A stretch of 20,204 nt of DNA. It comes from Selenomonadaceae bacterium (lineage in GTDB: Bacteria > Bacillota > Negativicutes > Selenomonadales > Selenomonadaceae). Position 1 is the first letter of the stretch, and the number at the start of each line of letters is the position of its first letter. Under the pieces are notes generated by a model. The model did not search any database, was not told where the DNA came from, and worked only from the letters and a program-made list of their open reading frames with translations. This document shows positions 1-7,247 of this stretch, in pieces. The position numbers were made by a program, and so were the translations under genes. Location: the NCBI GenBank assembly GCA_016286075.1, contig JAEERZ010000013.1:1-20204 (forward strand). The letters run 5' to 3'.

Positions 1-287
1 ATCCCCTTGTAAACCCTGTCCCCCGTTTGGACGTGCACGGCGGATATCTTGCCCGCAACCGGATGCGTAACGCTCACAATACCCGCCGAATCCATGATCA
101 GCCCGCAGCCCTCCGCCTTGTCCGTGAAGGAGCCGTAAAACGACCAAAGCACGATGGCGAAACAAAGCAGCGCGACGGACGCCAGCCCCATCCAGCCCAC
201 GGGGCCGGTGATGCGAATCATCGTGTCGAGCTTTTCCGGAGAGCGCAGTTTGTCGAGCGCCGCCCGATTGAATATATTGTCGTTCAT
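1..287 (-). CDS. NHLP/NHLM-type peptide export secretion protein (HlyD family), N-terminal part, cut by window edge
   Basis: Only the first 95 codons are present; the gene continues beyond position 1. The start is the ATG at 287-285, which overlaps the stop of the preceding adaptor gene as ATGA, so the two are probably translationally coupled. The visible protein begins with a short cytoplasmic stretch containing ALDKLRSPEKLD, then one membrane helix (about residues 30-50, GWMGLASVALLCFAIVLWSF). A biotinyl-lipoyl-like segment follows (HPVAGKISAVHVQTGDRVYKG), typical of membrane-fusion proteins. The RSPEKLD stretch followed by a GW-led helix resembles the secretion protein of NHLP/NHLM leader-peptide export systems, which works with peptidase-ABC transporters. 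The HlyD-family call is firm. The NHLP assignment is from memory of the family and less sure, because the rest of the system lies outside the window. Confidence 0.75.
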   Translation of the reverse strand, partial: MNDNIFNRAALDKLRSPEKLDTMIRITGPVGWMGLASVALLCFAIVLWSFYGSFTDKAEGCGLIMDSAGIVSVTHPVAGKISAVHVQTGDRVYKG

Positions 288-1465
288 CGCGCCTTGCTCA
301 CTCCCTCCATATCCTCCAACATGACTTCGGCATGTTCCCCGTCGCTCAGCCCTTCCGTGCCGCTGGTCACCACGATCTCGCCTTCGGACAACCCGGACAG
401 AATCTCGATGTACGTTCCGTCGTCCGTCCCCGCCTTGACCTCGCGCCGTTCCACCGTATTGTCCTCCTTCACGACGAAGACCGTGTCTTTATCGTTATCC
501 GTCAACGCCGAAAGCGGCACCACCAGCGCGTCGTGGCTCCGGCGCGCCTTGAAACTCACTCCGCCGTAGGTCTGCGGCTCCAAAAGCCCGGAACGGTTAT
601 CGACCTGCCAGAGGACGTTTCGTATAGCGGCAGGCTCGGAAACCGGAGGCCGGATTTCCGCGATGGCCGCAGTGAAAGTCTGCTGGCTGCCGAGATTTCC
701 CGCCGCGTAATCCGTACCGTAAACCTTCTTGAAATCTTTGCTCTGGAATACCAAATCCGCTTCCTGTCCGATGGAGAGATAGCGGGCGTGCTTGTCCTGC
801 ACCGGCGTCGTGAAATAGAGATAATCGAAATTCCCCACCAGCGCGAGCGCCGTACCGCTCTGCACATAAGCGCCCTGCTGGCGGTACAGCACCAGTACCT
901 TGCCGTCGATGGGCGCGGCGACCGACTGCCGCGATTCCTGCACGCGAAGCTGGCCCAGCTTTGACTCCGCGACCTGGAGCGCCGCCTCCGCCGAATAGTA
1001 AGTCGCCTCCGCGTCGTCGTACTGCTGCGCCGACGCCGCGTCGCTAGCTTTCAGGATCTGATAGCGGTGGTAATTGTTCTCCGCCCGCCGGAGATTAGCC
1101 TGGGCCTGCAAGATATTCGACTCCGCTTCCTGGATTTGCAGCGGGATATTTTCGTTCTCCAAAACGAAAATCGTGTCGCCCTGCCGGACAAAGCTGCCCT
1201 TCGGCGCAAGGCACGCCGTAACGCGCCCCTCGACCAGCGCAACGGCGTCCGCCATCGTATTCGTATCAAGATTCACCACGTTCATCGAAATCCGCGGACG
1301 AATCGGGCGCATCGCGACCCGCGTGCCCCGAAGCAGAACCGACCGTTCCTTCATGCGCCGCGCAATCTGAAACTCGCCGCGCTCGTTGAGCCACGCGCCA
1401 TAGAAAATCGCGCCCAGCGAAAGCGCCAACACGATCGCCATGCCCATCATAAAATAACGCTTCAT
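284..1465 (-). CDS. HlyD/RND-type periplasmic adaptor (membrane fusion protein)
   Basis: A 393-residue membrane fusion protein. It has an N-terminal membrane anchor (about residues 5-24), then a lipoyl-like half (VEGRVTACLAPKGSFVRQGDTIFVLEN, about 78-104). A long alpha-helical hairpin (about 108-175, rich in Q, A and E) follows, then the second lipoyl half (VAAPIDGKVLVLYRQQGAYVQSG) and beta-barrel and membrane-proximal domains ending near LSEGEIVVTSGTEGL. These adaptors link an inner-membrane transporter to an outer channel in peptide or drug export. Its stop overlaps the start of the next HlyD-type gene, so they form one minus-strand operon. A promoter-like TTGTCA-18-TAAAAT lies upstream. 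The substrate is unknown; the neighbouring NHLP-like protein suggests a ribosomally made peptide. Confidence 0.85.
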   Translation of the reverse strand: MKRYFMMGMAIVLALSLGAIFYGAWLNERGEFQIARRMKERSVLLRGTRVAMRPIRPRISMNVVNLDTNTMADAVALVEGRVTACLAPKGSFVRQGDTIFVLENENIPLQIQEAESNILQAQANLRRAENNYHRYQILKASDAASAQQYDDAEATYYSAEAALQVAESKLGQLRVQESRQSVAAPIDGKVLVLYRQQGAYVQSGTALALVGNFDYLYFTTPVQDKHARYLSIGQEADLVFQSKDFKKVYGTDYAAGNLGSQQTFTAAIAEIRPPVSEPAAIRNVLWQVDNRSGLLEPQTYGGVSFKARRSHDALVVPLSALTDNDKDTVFVVKEDNTVERREVKAGTDDGTYIEILSGLSEGEIVVTSGTEGLSDGEHAEVMLEDMEGVSKAR

Positions 1466-1581
1466 TTCACCACACGCTCCATACCCTTCGCATGAAAAAA
1501 TGGCCGAGGAACAGAATCACGCTCTATTCCACGACCATACAATCTCCCCTTTATGCGTTCTTATTGAATCCCTACCTTTCT

Positions 1582-1611
1582 ATTTTATCACTTCAAAGCC
1601 TTCCCTGACAA
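1582..1611 (-). promoter_or_regulatory. Putative sigma-70 promoter for the adaptor operon
   Basis: On the minus strand TTGTCA (1611-1606) and TAAAAT (1587-1582) are separated by 18 bases, upstream of the adaptor ATG at 1465. Both boxes are close to consensus. This would leave a leader of roughly 110 bases. Confidence 0.5.
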
Positions 1612-1694
1612 GAAAAACGGCAACTTTTTCCATGTATACTCGCGCTTCACGAGATTCCCCCTGTCGGCATGATAGTATGCTTCCCCTTAACGCC

Positions 1695-1724
1695 TTGTGG
1701 AAATTTTTTAAGGTGTGATATGAT
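1695..1724 (+). promoter_or_regulatory. Putative promoter for the LysR gene
   Basis: TTGTGG (1695-1700) and TATGAT (1719-1724) are 18 bases apart, about 75 bases before the LysR start. The dyad GCAT-N6-ATGC at 1667-1680 lies just upstream of the -35 box, where autoregulation would be expected. Confidence 0.45.
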
Positions 1725-1800
1725 AAAAGAACCGAGAACGCCATGAAACAAAATCAACGGACAACTTCTCTGAATTTTACGCTAAGAAAGGCGGCCAACG

Positions 1801-2673
1801 ATGGAGATTCGAGTACTTCGGTATTTTTTAGCGGTGGTGCGGGAGCAGAATATTTCACGGGCGGCGGAATCGCTGCATCTGACCCAGCCCACGCTCTCAC
1901 GGCAGCTCGCCGAGCTGGAGGCAGAGCTGGGGCAGCCGCTTTTCGAGCGTGGGCGCAGGCTGGCCCTGACCGAGGCGGGCGTGATGCTTCGCCATCGGGC
2001 GGAGGAAGCCGTGGCGCTCGTCGACCGCATCGAGGCGGATTTCCGCCACGCCGAGGACATAGGCGGGACGCTGGCCATCGGCAGCGGCGTCTATGCGGCG
2101 GGCTCGGAGGTCATCCGCACGCTGGAGGAGTTTTCCCTGCGCTATCCGAAGGTGCAGTATGAGATTTACACGAACAGCGCGGACACGCTCCGGGAGCGTC
2201 TGGACGCGGGGCTTTTAGATTTCGCGCTGCTGCAGGAACCCATCGACGTCGCCCATTACGATTACTTCCGCCTGCCGACGAAGGAAAACTGGGGCGTGCT
2301 CACACGTGCGGGCAGCGAGCTGGCGAAAAAGAAGAAGATCCGGCGGCAGGATCTCGCAGGGCGGCGGCTCATCAATACGGGGCGGCTTTCCGTCCGCAAG
2401 GAGGTCGAGCATTGGCTGGGCGACATGACGGAGCTGCAAATCTTTGCGTGCCACAACCTCGTGGACAATTCGCTGCCGCTGGTGGAAAGCGGCTTTGCCG
2501 ACGCCATCACCATCGAGGGCGCGGTGTGCCATTACAATCCGGCGCAGTTTGCCTTCCGCCCCTTCGATCCGCCGCTGACCTCCACCGTGGTGCTGGCGTG
2601 GAAACGCTTCCAGCCGACCTTCGGCGCGGCGGGACGGTTCCTGGATTTCATGCGGGAAAAGTTCGTGGAATAA
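1801..2673 (+). CDS. LysR-family transcriptional regulator
   Basis: A 290-residue protein of normal LysR length. The N-terminal winged helix-turn-helix is clear: MEIRVLRYFLAVVREQNISR, then AAESLHLTQPTLSRQLAELE, then LGQPLFERGRRLALTEAG (about residues 1-60). A linker helix and a periplasmic-binding-protein-like effector domain follow (about 90-290). The start is supported by an AAGAAAGGCGG ribosome site just upstream. It is divergent from the HlyD adaptor operon and convergent with the Tat DUF362 gene. Its target could be either; divergence favours the adaptor operon, but the effector cannot be told from sequence. The family call is secure. Confidence 0.93.
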   Translation: MEIRVLRYFLAVVREQNISRAAESLHLTQPTLSRQLAELEAELGQPLFERGRRLALTEAGVMLRHRAEEAVALVDRIEADFRHAEDIGGTLAIGSGVYAAGSEVIRTLEEFSLRYPKVQYEIYTNSADTLRERLDAGLLDFALLQEPIDVAHYDYFRLPTKENWGVLTRAGSELAKKKKIRRQDLAGRRLINTGRLSVRKEVEHWLGDMTELQIFACHNLVDNSLPLVESGFADAITIEGAVCHYNPAQFAFRPFDPPLTSTVVLAWKRFQPTFGAAGRFLDFMREKFVE

Positions 2674-2693
2674 TTTTCGATACAGACGCACAA

Positions 2694-2729
2694 AAAACGT
2701 CCCGGCTCTTCACAGAACCGGGACGTTTT
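2694..2729. terminator. Bidirectional rho-independent terminator
   Basis: A perfect 12-bp inverted repeat (AAAACGTCCCGG at 2694-2705 with CCGGGACGTTTT at 2718-2729) encloses a 12-base loop. The A/T ends give a T run on both strands. It lies between the convergent LysR and DUF362 genes. Confidence 0.85.
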
Positions 2730-2742
2730 CTATTCGCTCTTC

Positions 2743-3855
2743 TTATTGCCCGTCGTAAACCCATTTGCCGCTGATGCCTTTTACGGCTTCCTTCACGGTA
2801 ATCTCGGCGTCGCCGTTGTCAATGTCGATCAGGTGATACCGGTCGTTGCCCATGCCCATTTCCTTCATGTAGGAAAGCTGGCGCAGACCGTGCCGGCTTT
2901 CGATGCGCTCCACGAGGTCGTGGCGGCTCTCTTCCGGCAGCGCGTAGACCATATCGACGCAGGCCTGATCCGCCGCGAGGATGTCGAAGGACGCGACGAT
3001 GCCGACGTCCGGCGTCACCACCGGAGCGGCGCCCGTGCCCGCGCAGTCACAGTCCACGCTCATGTTCCGCATGACGTTGATGAATGCGGTCTTGTGGGCA
3101 AAGTAAGAAATCGTCGCCTGGGTGGATTCGGTCATGCGTTCCATGAATTCTTCCTTGCTGATGCTCCACTGGTCTTTGCCCTCATAGGTGTGAATCCATT
3201 TCTTGCCGATGCGCCCGTCCGCGCAGCCGATGCCGATATTCTTGTCCGAGCCGCCAAAGCCGCCCATGGTGTGCCCCTTGAAATGGGTCAGCGCAAGGAA
3301 CGAATCGTAGTTCAAAAGATTCTTGCCGACGGACATTTCCTTGAACCACTTGCCGTGCGGCACGGGAAGCAGCGCGGTGCCTTCGGCGTCCATGATGTCC
3401 ACGGGCGCGAAGGTCCAGCCGTTCGTTTCGAGAGTTTTCCGATGGTCTTCCGTCGTGTAGCGCCCGTAATTATAGTAGGTGTTCGTCTCGACGATGGCGG
3501 CGTTCGGCAGGCGCTCGGCTAAAAGCTCCTTGACCCACGGACGTGGAATGATGTTCGGCCCCTCCGGTTCGCCGGTGTGGAGCTTGACGGCAATCTTCCC
3601 GGCGAGAACGCCTTTCACGCGGTCAAAGACTTTCAAGAGTCCCGCCGCCGAAAGGTCGCGGGTGAAATAGACGAAAGCCTCCGGGCCGGTCCGCTTGTCG
3701 TAAGGGAGATATTTGTCGCCGCCCGTGCCCGGCTTTTTCGCCGAGGCCTGGCCGCTCTCGTTCTTTCCCGCCGCTCCGACACTGCCCGGCAGCGCGGTCA
3801 TGGCCGCCGCCGCGCCCGCCAGCTTGATGAAATCTCGTCTCGTCAATTCGCTCAT
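2743..3855 (-). CDS. Tat-exported DUF362 domain protein (paralogue 1)
   Basis: A 370-residue protein starting at the ATG at 3855-3853, chosen because AGGGGG lies 7 bases upstream and the protein then begins directly with a twin-arginine signal (SELTRRDFIKLAGAAAAMTALPG). An in-frame start 20 codons earlier would bury this signal. The mature part matches DUF362: HTGEPEGPNIIPRPWVKELL, THFKGHTMGGFGG, IGIGCADGRIGK and a VDCDCAG cysteine motif. It has no ferredoxin-type CxxCxxCxxxC segment, which some DUF362 proteins carry. The biochemical role of the family is unsettled; metal or cofactor binding is a reasonable guess. It is closely similar along its length to the protein at 8569-9609 and is transcribed divergently from the operon that holds that paralogue. 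Confidence 0.85.
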   Translation of the reverse strand: MSELTRRDFIKLAGAAAAMTALPGSVGAAGKNESGQASAKKPGTGGDKYLPYDKRTGPEAFVYFTRDLSAAGLLKVFDRVKGVLAGKIAVKLHTGEPEGPNIIPRPWVKELLAERLPNAAIVETNTYYNYGRYTTEDHRKTLETNGWTFAPVDIMDAEGTALLPVPHGKWFKEMSVGKNLLNYDSFLALTHFKGHTMGGFGGSDKNIGIGCADGRIGKKWIHTYEGKDQWSISKEEFMERMTESTQATISYFAHKTAFINVMRNMSVDCDCAGTGAAPVVTPDVGIVASFDILAADQACVDMVYALPEESRHDLVERIESRHGLRQLSYMKEMGMGNDRYHLIDIDNGDAEITVKEAVKGISGKWVYDGQ

Positions 3856-3898
3856 AGAGATGCCCCCTGTTCTTGGTTGAGAAGTATTCCTATTGGAA

Positions 3899-3927
3899 AT
3901 TATATAGAGCGACAAGATTTATGTCTA
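3899..3927 (-). promoter_or_regulatory. Putative promoter for the minus-strand DUF362 gene
   Basis: On the minus strand TAGACA (3927-3922) and a perfect TATAAT (3904-3899) are spaced by 17 bases, ending about 45 bases before the ATG at 3855. The -35 box lies inside a 10-bp sequence repeated in inverted orientation at the divergent promoter. Confidence 0.7.
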
Positions 3928-4042
3928 ATACTTAAAAGTTATATTCATCTATACGATTTAGGCATAACTGATGCACGATATATTGCAGAAAAACGAGCAT
4001 GCTTTTTGAGCATAGTTGCGCATAAAAAATAGGTATTAGACA
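3922..4042. repeat. Inverted repeat embracing the -35 boxes of two divergent promoters
   Basis: TGTCTAATAC at 3922-3931 and GTATTAGACA at 4033-4042 are exact reverse complements, 101 bases apart. Each contains the TAGACA -35 box of an outward-facing promoter. The identity extends beyond the promoter hexamer, so a shared operator is plausible. The AT-rich stretch between the arms shows no gene. Confidence 0.6.
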
Positions 4043-4066
4043 AACTTGCAAAAATGATTTTATACT
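4037..4066 (+). promoter_or_regulatory. Putative promoter of the 13-gene exported-redox operon
   Basis: TAGACA (4037-4042) and TATACT (4061-4066) are spaced by 18 bases, about 60 bases before the first gene. It is the only strong promoter-like signal seen ahead of the run that continues to 12239. Confidence 0.65.
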
Positions 4067-4090
4067 GTGGGCGAAGCCGGGAAAACGACT

Positions 4091-4110
4091 CGCCCGTATT
4101 TTTTCGGGCG
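4091..4110 (+). other. Leader hairpin before the first operon gene
   Basis: CGCCCG (4091-4096) and CGGGCG (4105-4110) form a 6-bp stem with the 8-base loop TATTTTTT. It sits in the presumed 5' leader, just before the AAAGGAG ribosome site of the next gene. It could affect mRNA stability or translation; no known riboswitch is recognised. Confidence 0.4.
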
Positions 4111-4125
4111 AAACAAAGGAGCGTG

Positions 4126-4377
4126 ATGCGATTGAAAAAAACGGAGGCGAACGCGGGGCTTTCTTCGCTTCTGGAAAACGCGGGATTCGATCCGTCGGAC
4201 GTTCGCCGCTATATGGAGCTTTCGGCACGCTCCGGCACGGAAGCGGCGCGGGCGCGAATTCTCCGGGGACAGCGGGGACGGCTGATGGACGAGCTGCACC
4301 GGCGGCAGCAAGTCTTGGACAAGGTCGATTATTTGATATGGCAGGCCGAGAACGGCAGACAACAGAAAGGACGATGA
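4126..4377 (+). CDS. MerR-like C-terminal coiled-coil protein lacking the DNA-binding domain
   Basis: An 83-residue protein. The start at 4126 follows AAAGGAG at proper spacing; a GTG one codon earlier is possible. The segment LLENAGFDPSDVRRYMELSA resembles the part of MerR regulators just after the winged helix. The stretch ARARILRGQRGRLMDELHRR plus QQVLDKVDYLIWQAE resembles their dimerisation helix. The usual N-terminal MerR helix-turn-helix is absent, and no upstream in-frame sequence encodes one. It is the first gene of the operon, 4 bases before the cupin gene. It may modulate a full MerR protein encoded elsewhere, or sense a ligand by itself. The MerR relation is inferred from the motif pattern, not from a search. 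Confidence 0.6.
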   Translation: MRLKKTEANAGLSSLLENAGFDPSDVRRYMELSARSGTEAARARILRGQRGRLMDELHRRQQVLDKVDYLIWQAENGRQQKGR

Positions 4378-4381
4378 AAAA

Positions 4382-4924
4382 ATGAAGAATTGGACGAAGA
4401 AAATGAAATTAGCGGCGCTGGCGGGGATTCTCGCAGCGGGACTGACGGCCTTCGGCGGCGTCGCCGACGCGGCGGAGGCGACCGCGGAAGGCTATCCGGC
4501 CGTGGAGGAAGTCAAGGCGGAGCTCGGCAAGGAAGCCGGAACGATTTTTGCCATCGGCGCGCCGAACGTCAACTACGACAAATATTTCACGGGCAAGACC
4601 TTCTTGGCGCCGCTGGCCAGCGACAAGATCGGCGTGGCGAACGTGACCTTCACGAAAGGCACCATCAACCACTGGCACATCCATCACGGCACCTGCCAGA
4701 TCCTCGTCGGCGAATCGGGGCGCGGCTACTATCAGATCTGGGGCGAGGAGCCGAAGGAGATCCTGCCCGGCACGGTGGTGACGATTCCCGAGGGTACGAA
4801 GCACTGGCACGGCGCGGGTCCGAACAATATGATGCAGCATCTTTCCGTCATGCTGTCCGGCGAAGGCGTCTCGACGGAATGGCTGGAGCCGGTAGACCCG
4901 GCGGAGTACGCGAAACTGAAATGA
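4382..4924 (+). CDS. Sec-exported cupin-domain protein
   Basis: A 180-residue protein with a signal peptide (KNWTKKMKLAALAGILAAGL, cleavage likely after ADA near residue 30), so it acts outside the cytoplasm. The cupin core follows: motif 1 NHWHIHHGTCQILVGESGRG, with histidines that would bind a metal, and motif 2 PGTVVTIPEGTKHWHG. The C-terminus (EWLEPVDPAEYAKLK) resembles single-domain cupins often found with carboxymuconolactone-decarboxylase proteins, and such a protein is encoded later in this operon (9834-10265). The start at 4382 is 10 bases after AGAAAGGA. The substrate is unknown; a metal-dependent oxygenase, isomerase or binding role is possible. The family call is firm. Confidence 0.88.
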   Translation: MKNWTKKMKLAALAGILAAGLTAFGGVADAAEATAEGYPAVEEVKAELGKEAGTIFAIGAPNVNYDKYFTGKTFLAPLASDKIGVANVTFTKGTINHWHIHHGTCQILVGESGRGYYQIWGEEPKEILPGTVVTIPEGTKHWHGAGPNNMMQHLSVMLSGEGVSTEWLEPVDPAEYAKLK

Positions 4925-4946
4925 GGTGACTGCATGAACCGGCGGG
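4916..4946 (+). repeat. 31-bp direct repeat, copy 1 (cupin 3' end to Tat start)
   Basis: This block holds the last codons of the cupin gene, the GAGGTG ribosome site and the first codons (MNRR) of the Tat amidohydrolase. It matches 10286-10316 at 30 of 31 positions; the one difference is T at 4931 against C at 10301. Confidence 0.85.
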
Positions 4947-5974
4947 CGTTTTTGAAGCTGACCGGCGCCGCGGCTGCGTCGGCGTTCCTGGGAAAATTTC
5001 CGACGCTGGCGGCGGCAGGCGGGAAAATGGGGCGGCGCGTGGATTTTCACGCCCACGCGATGCTGCCGTCTTATGTCGACGGGCTGAAACGCCTCGGCAT
5101 CGACGTCGTGGCGGAGGAAGGCTTTCCCATTCCGCAGTGGTCGGAAGAGGCGCATCTGCAATTCATGGCGGACGCGGGTCTCGACTACGCCGTGCTGTCC
5201 ATGCCGACGCCGCACACCTATCATGGCGACGCGGGACTTGCCCGCGAGGTCACGCGGGCGGTCAATGAGGAATACGCCGCGTTCTGCCGAAAGCATCCGG
5301 AGAAATTCGGCTTCGTCGCGGCGCTGCCCCTGCCCGACGTTGAAGGCGCGCTGGAGGAAATCCGTTACGCGTCGGAGCGTCTCGGAGCGCTGGGCGTGAA
5401 GGTCGCCTCCAACAGCGACGGCGTCTATCTCGGGGACCCGAGCTTCGATTCCGTGTTTGCGGAGCTTGACAGGCGCGGCGCGCTGGTGATCCTGCATCCG
5501 AGCCCCGCACGGAGCCTGCCGAGGGAGGGCGTGGTCACGGGCGGCGTCATGGCGCTCTATGAATATCCGGCGGACACCACCCGGGCGGTGGTGAATCTCT
5601 TAGCGAACCGGACGCTGGAAAAATTTCCGCGCATCCGCCTCGTAGTGCCTCATTGCGGCTCGTTCCTGCCCTATATGAAGAGCCGCGCGGGCGGCATGTT
5701 CCGCCTGCTTTCGGCCATGGGCAGGATGGAACCCGTCGATATGGAAGCGGGCATGAAGCATCTTTGGTTCGACCTCGCGGGGGACCCGACGCCCGACCAG
5801 ATGGATATGCTGCTTCGGATCACGGACGAGCATCATATCGTCTATGGCAGCGATTACCCGTATGTGCTGGCGCCCATCGTGCTGCAGCGCAAGAAAGCGC
5901 TGGACGAAGTGCTGGCGCAGCGCGGACAGTTGGGCCGATTCTATACGGAAAATGCGAAAAAATTGCTTGCATGA
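4934..5974 (+). CDS. Tat-exported amidohydrolase-2 family protein (ACMSD-like)
   Basis: A 346-residue protein starting 9 bases after the cupin stop, behind GAGGTG. The N-terminus is a twin-arginine signal (MNRRAFLKLTGAAAASAFLG, ending near TLAAAGG). The mature enzyme has the metal-binding HAH motif (residues 39-41), a conserved histidine in VVPHCGSFLPY (H240) and the catalytic aspartate region YGSDYPY (D307). Together these define the TIM-barrel amidohydrolase-2 family, which includes aminocarboxymuconate-semialdehyde decarboxylase and related ring-cleavage-product decarboxylases. Tat export fits a protein folded around its metal before export. Such an enzyme outside the cytoplasm is unusual, because relatives are mostly cytosolic. 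The substrate is probably a small carboxylic or aromatic acid, by family only. Confidence 0.88.
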   Translation: MNRRAFLKLTGAAAASAFLGKFPTLAAAGGKMGRRVDFHAHAMLPSYVDGLKRLGIDVVAEEGFPIPQWSEEAHLQFMADAGLDYAVLSMPTPHTYHGDAGLAREVTRAVNEEYAAFCRKHPEKFGFVAALPLPDVEGALEEIRYASERLGALGVKVASNSDGVYLGDPSFDSVFAELDRRGALVILHPSPARSLPREGVVTGGVMALYEYPADTTRAVVNLLANRTLEKFPRIRLVVPHCGSFLPYMKSRAGGMFRLLSAMGRMEPVDMEAGMKHLWFDLAGDPTPDQMDMLLRITDEHHIVYGSDYPYVLAPIVLQRKKALDEVLAQRGQLGRFYTENAKKLLA

Positions 5975-5989
5975 CAGGAGGAAAAGACA

Positions 5990-6187
5990 ATGCCGTTCAT
6001 CGAAATGAAGACCGCGAAAGCGACGACGGAGCAGAAGGAGAAATTGGTGGAAGGCTTCACCCGCGTCGCCAGCGAGACATTGGGAATGCCCGCTTCGGCG
6101 TTTTATGTGCTGATCGAGGAAAACGAGCCGGAAAACTGGGGCGTCGGCGGAAAGCTGCTACCGAAGTTCATGGCGGAAAAGAAATAA
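5990..6187 (+). CDS. 4-oxalocrotonate tautomerase-family protein
   Basis: A 65-residue protein behind AGGAGG, 15 bases after the amidohydrolase. It begins MPFIEMK, so proline becomes the N-terminal catalytic base after methionine removal, as in 4-oxalocrotonate tautomerases. EQKEKLVEGFTRVASETLGM and FYVLIEENEPENWGVGGK match the helix and second beta strand of the family. There is no signal peptide, so it should be cytosolic. Tautomerases handle unsaturated keto or enol acids such as ring-fission products, which agrees with the neighbouring muconate-type families. The exact substrate cannot be read from the sequence. Confidence 0.88.
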   Translation: MPFIEMKTAKATTEQKEKLVEGFTRVASETLGMPASAFYVLIEENEPENWGVGGKLLPKFMAEKK

Positions 6188-6197
6188 AGGCGGCCTT

Positions 6198-7235
6198 ATG
6201 GAATACACACAACTTGGCGCGTCGGCGCTGAAGGTTTCCCGCATCTGCCTCGGCTGCATGGGGCTTGGGAATGCGGCGACGGGACAGCACAGCTGGACGG
6301 TGGACGAGACGGCCTCGCGGGGCATCATCCGCCGCGCGCTTGACGCGGGCGTGAATTTCTTCGACACGGCCATCGCCTATCAAAACGGCACCAGCGAAGA
6401 ATATCTGGGACGAGCGCTCCGGGATTTCGCGAAACGCGGCGAAGTGGTCGTGGCGACGAAATTTCTCCCGCGCGCCACAAAGGAAATCGAGGACGGCGTG
6501 ACCGGGCAGCAGCATATCGAGAAGCAGCTGGACCTGAGCCTGTCCCATTTAGGCATGGACTATGTGGACCTGTATATCTATCACATGTGGGACTACCAGA
6601 CACCCATCCATGACATCTTAGACGGACTGCACCGCGTGGTGAAGGCAGGAAAGGTCCGCTATATCGGCATCGCCAACTGCTACGCGTGGCAGTTGGCGAA
6701 GGCCAACGCGCTGGCCGAAAAGGAAGGCTTCACGAAATTCATCTCCGTGCAGAACCATTACAATCTGCTGTTCCGCGAGGAAGAGCGGGAAATGGCGCCC
6801 TTCTGCGAGGAAGACAATATCGCCATGACGCCGTACAGCGCCCTCGCCAGCGGACGGCTCTCCCGAAAACCGGGCGAATCCTCCAAACGGCTGCGGGAGG
6901 ACAGCTACGCGAAGCTGAAATACGACGGCACGGCGGCGGCGGACGAAAAGATCATAGACCGCGTGGCGAAGCTGGCGGATAAATATCATGTGACCATGAC
7001 GGAAATCTCTCTGGCGTGGCTGCTGACGAAGGTGACGTCGCCGGTGGTGGGCGCCACGAAAGCAAGCCATGTGGACGGCGCCGTGAACGCCGTCGGGCTG
7101 CGGCTCGAGGAGGAAGATATTTCCTATCTGGAAGAGCTTTACACGCCGCACCCGCTGGTGGGCGTCATGGCGCAAAATACTAAAACGGCAAAGCGCGACG
7201 CGCAGGTCTGGATGAAAAACGCGCCGAAGGATTAG
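6198..7235 (+). CDS. Aldo/keto reductase
   Basis: A 345-residue NAD(P)H-dependent aldo/keto reductase. The catalytic tetrad is visible: D56 and Y61 in FFDTAIAYQNG, K88 in VVATKFLP and H129 in YVDLYIYHMWD. The cofactor-side motifs YIGIANCYAWQ, SVQNHYNLLFREEE and SPVVGATK are also present. No signal peptide is seen, so it is cytosolic. The ribosome site is AAAGGCGG, with a 10-base gap from the tautomerase. It would reduce an aldehyde or ketone, or run the reverse reaction, in the same pathway as its neighbours. The family is certain; the substrate is not. Confidence 0.95.
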   Translation: MEYTQLGASALKVSRICLGCMGLGNAATGQHSWTVDETASRGIIRRALDAGVNFFDTAIAYQNGTSEEYLGRALRDFAKRGEVVVATKFLPRATKEIEDGVTGQQHIEKQLDLSLSHLGMDYVDLYIYHMWDYQTPIHDILDGLHRVVKAGKVRYIGIANCYAWQLAKANALAEKEGFTKFISVQNHYNLLFREEEREMAPFCEEDNIAMTPYSALASGRLSRKPGESSKRLREDSYAKLKYDGTAAADEKIIDRVAKLADKYHVTMTEISLAWLLTKVTSPVVGATKASHVDGAVNAVGLRLEEEDISYLEELYTPHPLVGVMAQNTKTAKRDAQVWMKNAPKD

Positions 7236-7247
7236 GAGGGATTAGCT

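Larger units (their letters stand above)
1466..1800. other. Divergent intergenic region between the adaptor operon and the LysR gene
   Basis: This 335-base AT-rich gap holds promoter-like signals for both flanking genes (listed separately). It also has a dyad GCAT-N6-ATGC at 1667-1680, which could be a regulator site. A 72-codon reading frame at 1500-1718 has no clear ribosome site and an unlikely composition, so it is not called. LysR regulators often act on a divergent neighbour, so regulation of the export operon from here is plausible but unproven. Confidence 0.5.

Noticed and set aside
1500..1718. 72-codon plus-strand frame in the divergent gap
   Set aside because: No ribosome site, no recognisable domain, and it covers both putative promoters.
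1743..2162. 139-codon plus-strand frame starting before the LysR gene
   Set aside because: Mostly an out-of-frame reading of the LysR gene; the glycine/arginine-rich tail is typical of a shadow frame.
3856..3915. Earlier in-frame start for the minus-strand DUF362 gene
   Set aside because: It would place 20 residues before the twin-arginine signal and overlap the promoter; ATG 3855 has the better ribosome site.
4409..5497. Long minus-strand reading frame (362 codons) opposite the cupin and amidohydrolase genes
   Set aside because: It is antisense to two clear protein families, is rich in R/H/Q from GC-rich codons read backwards, and shows no domain.
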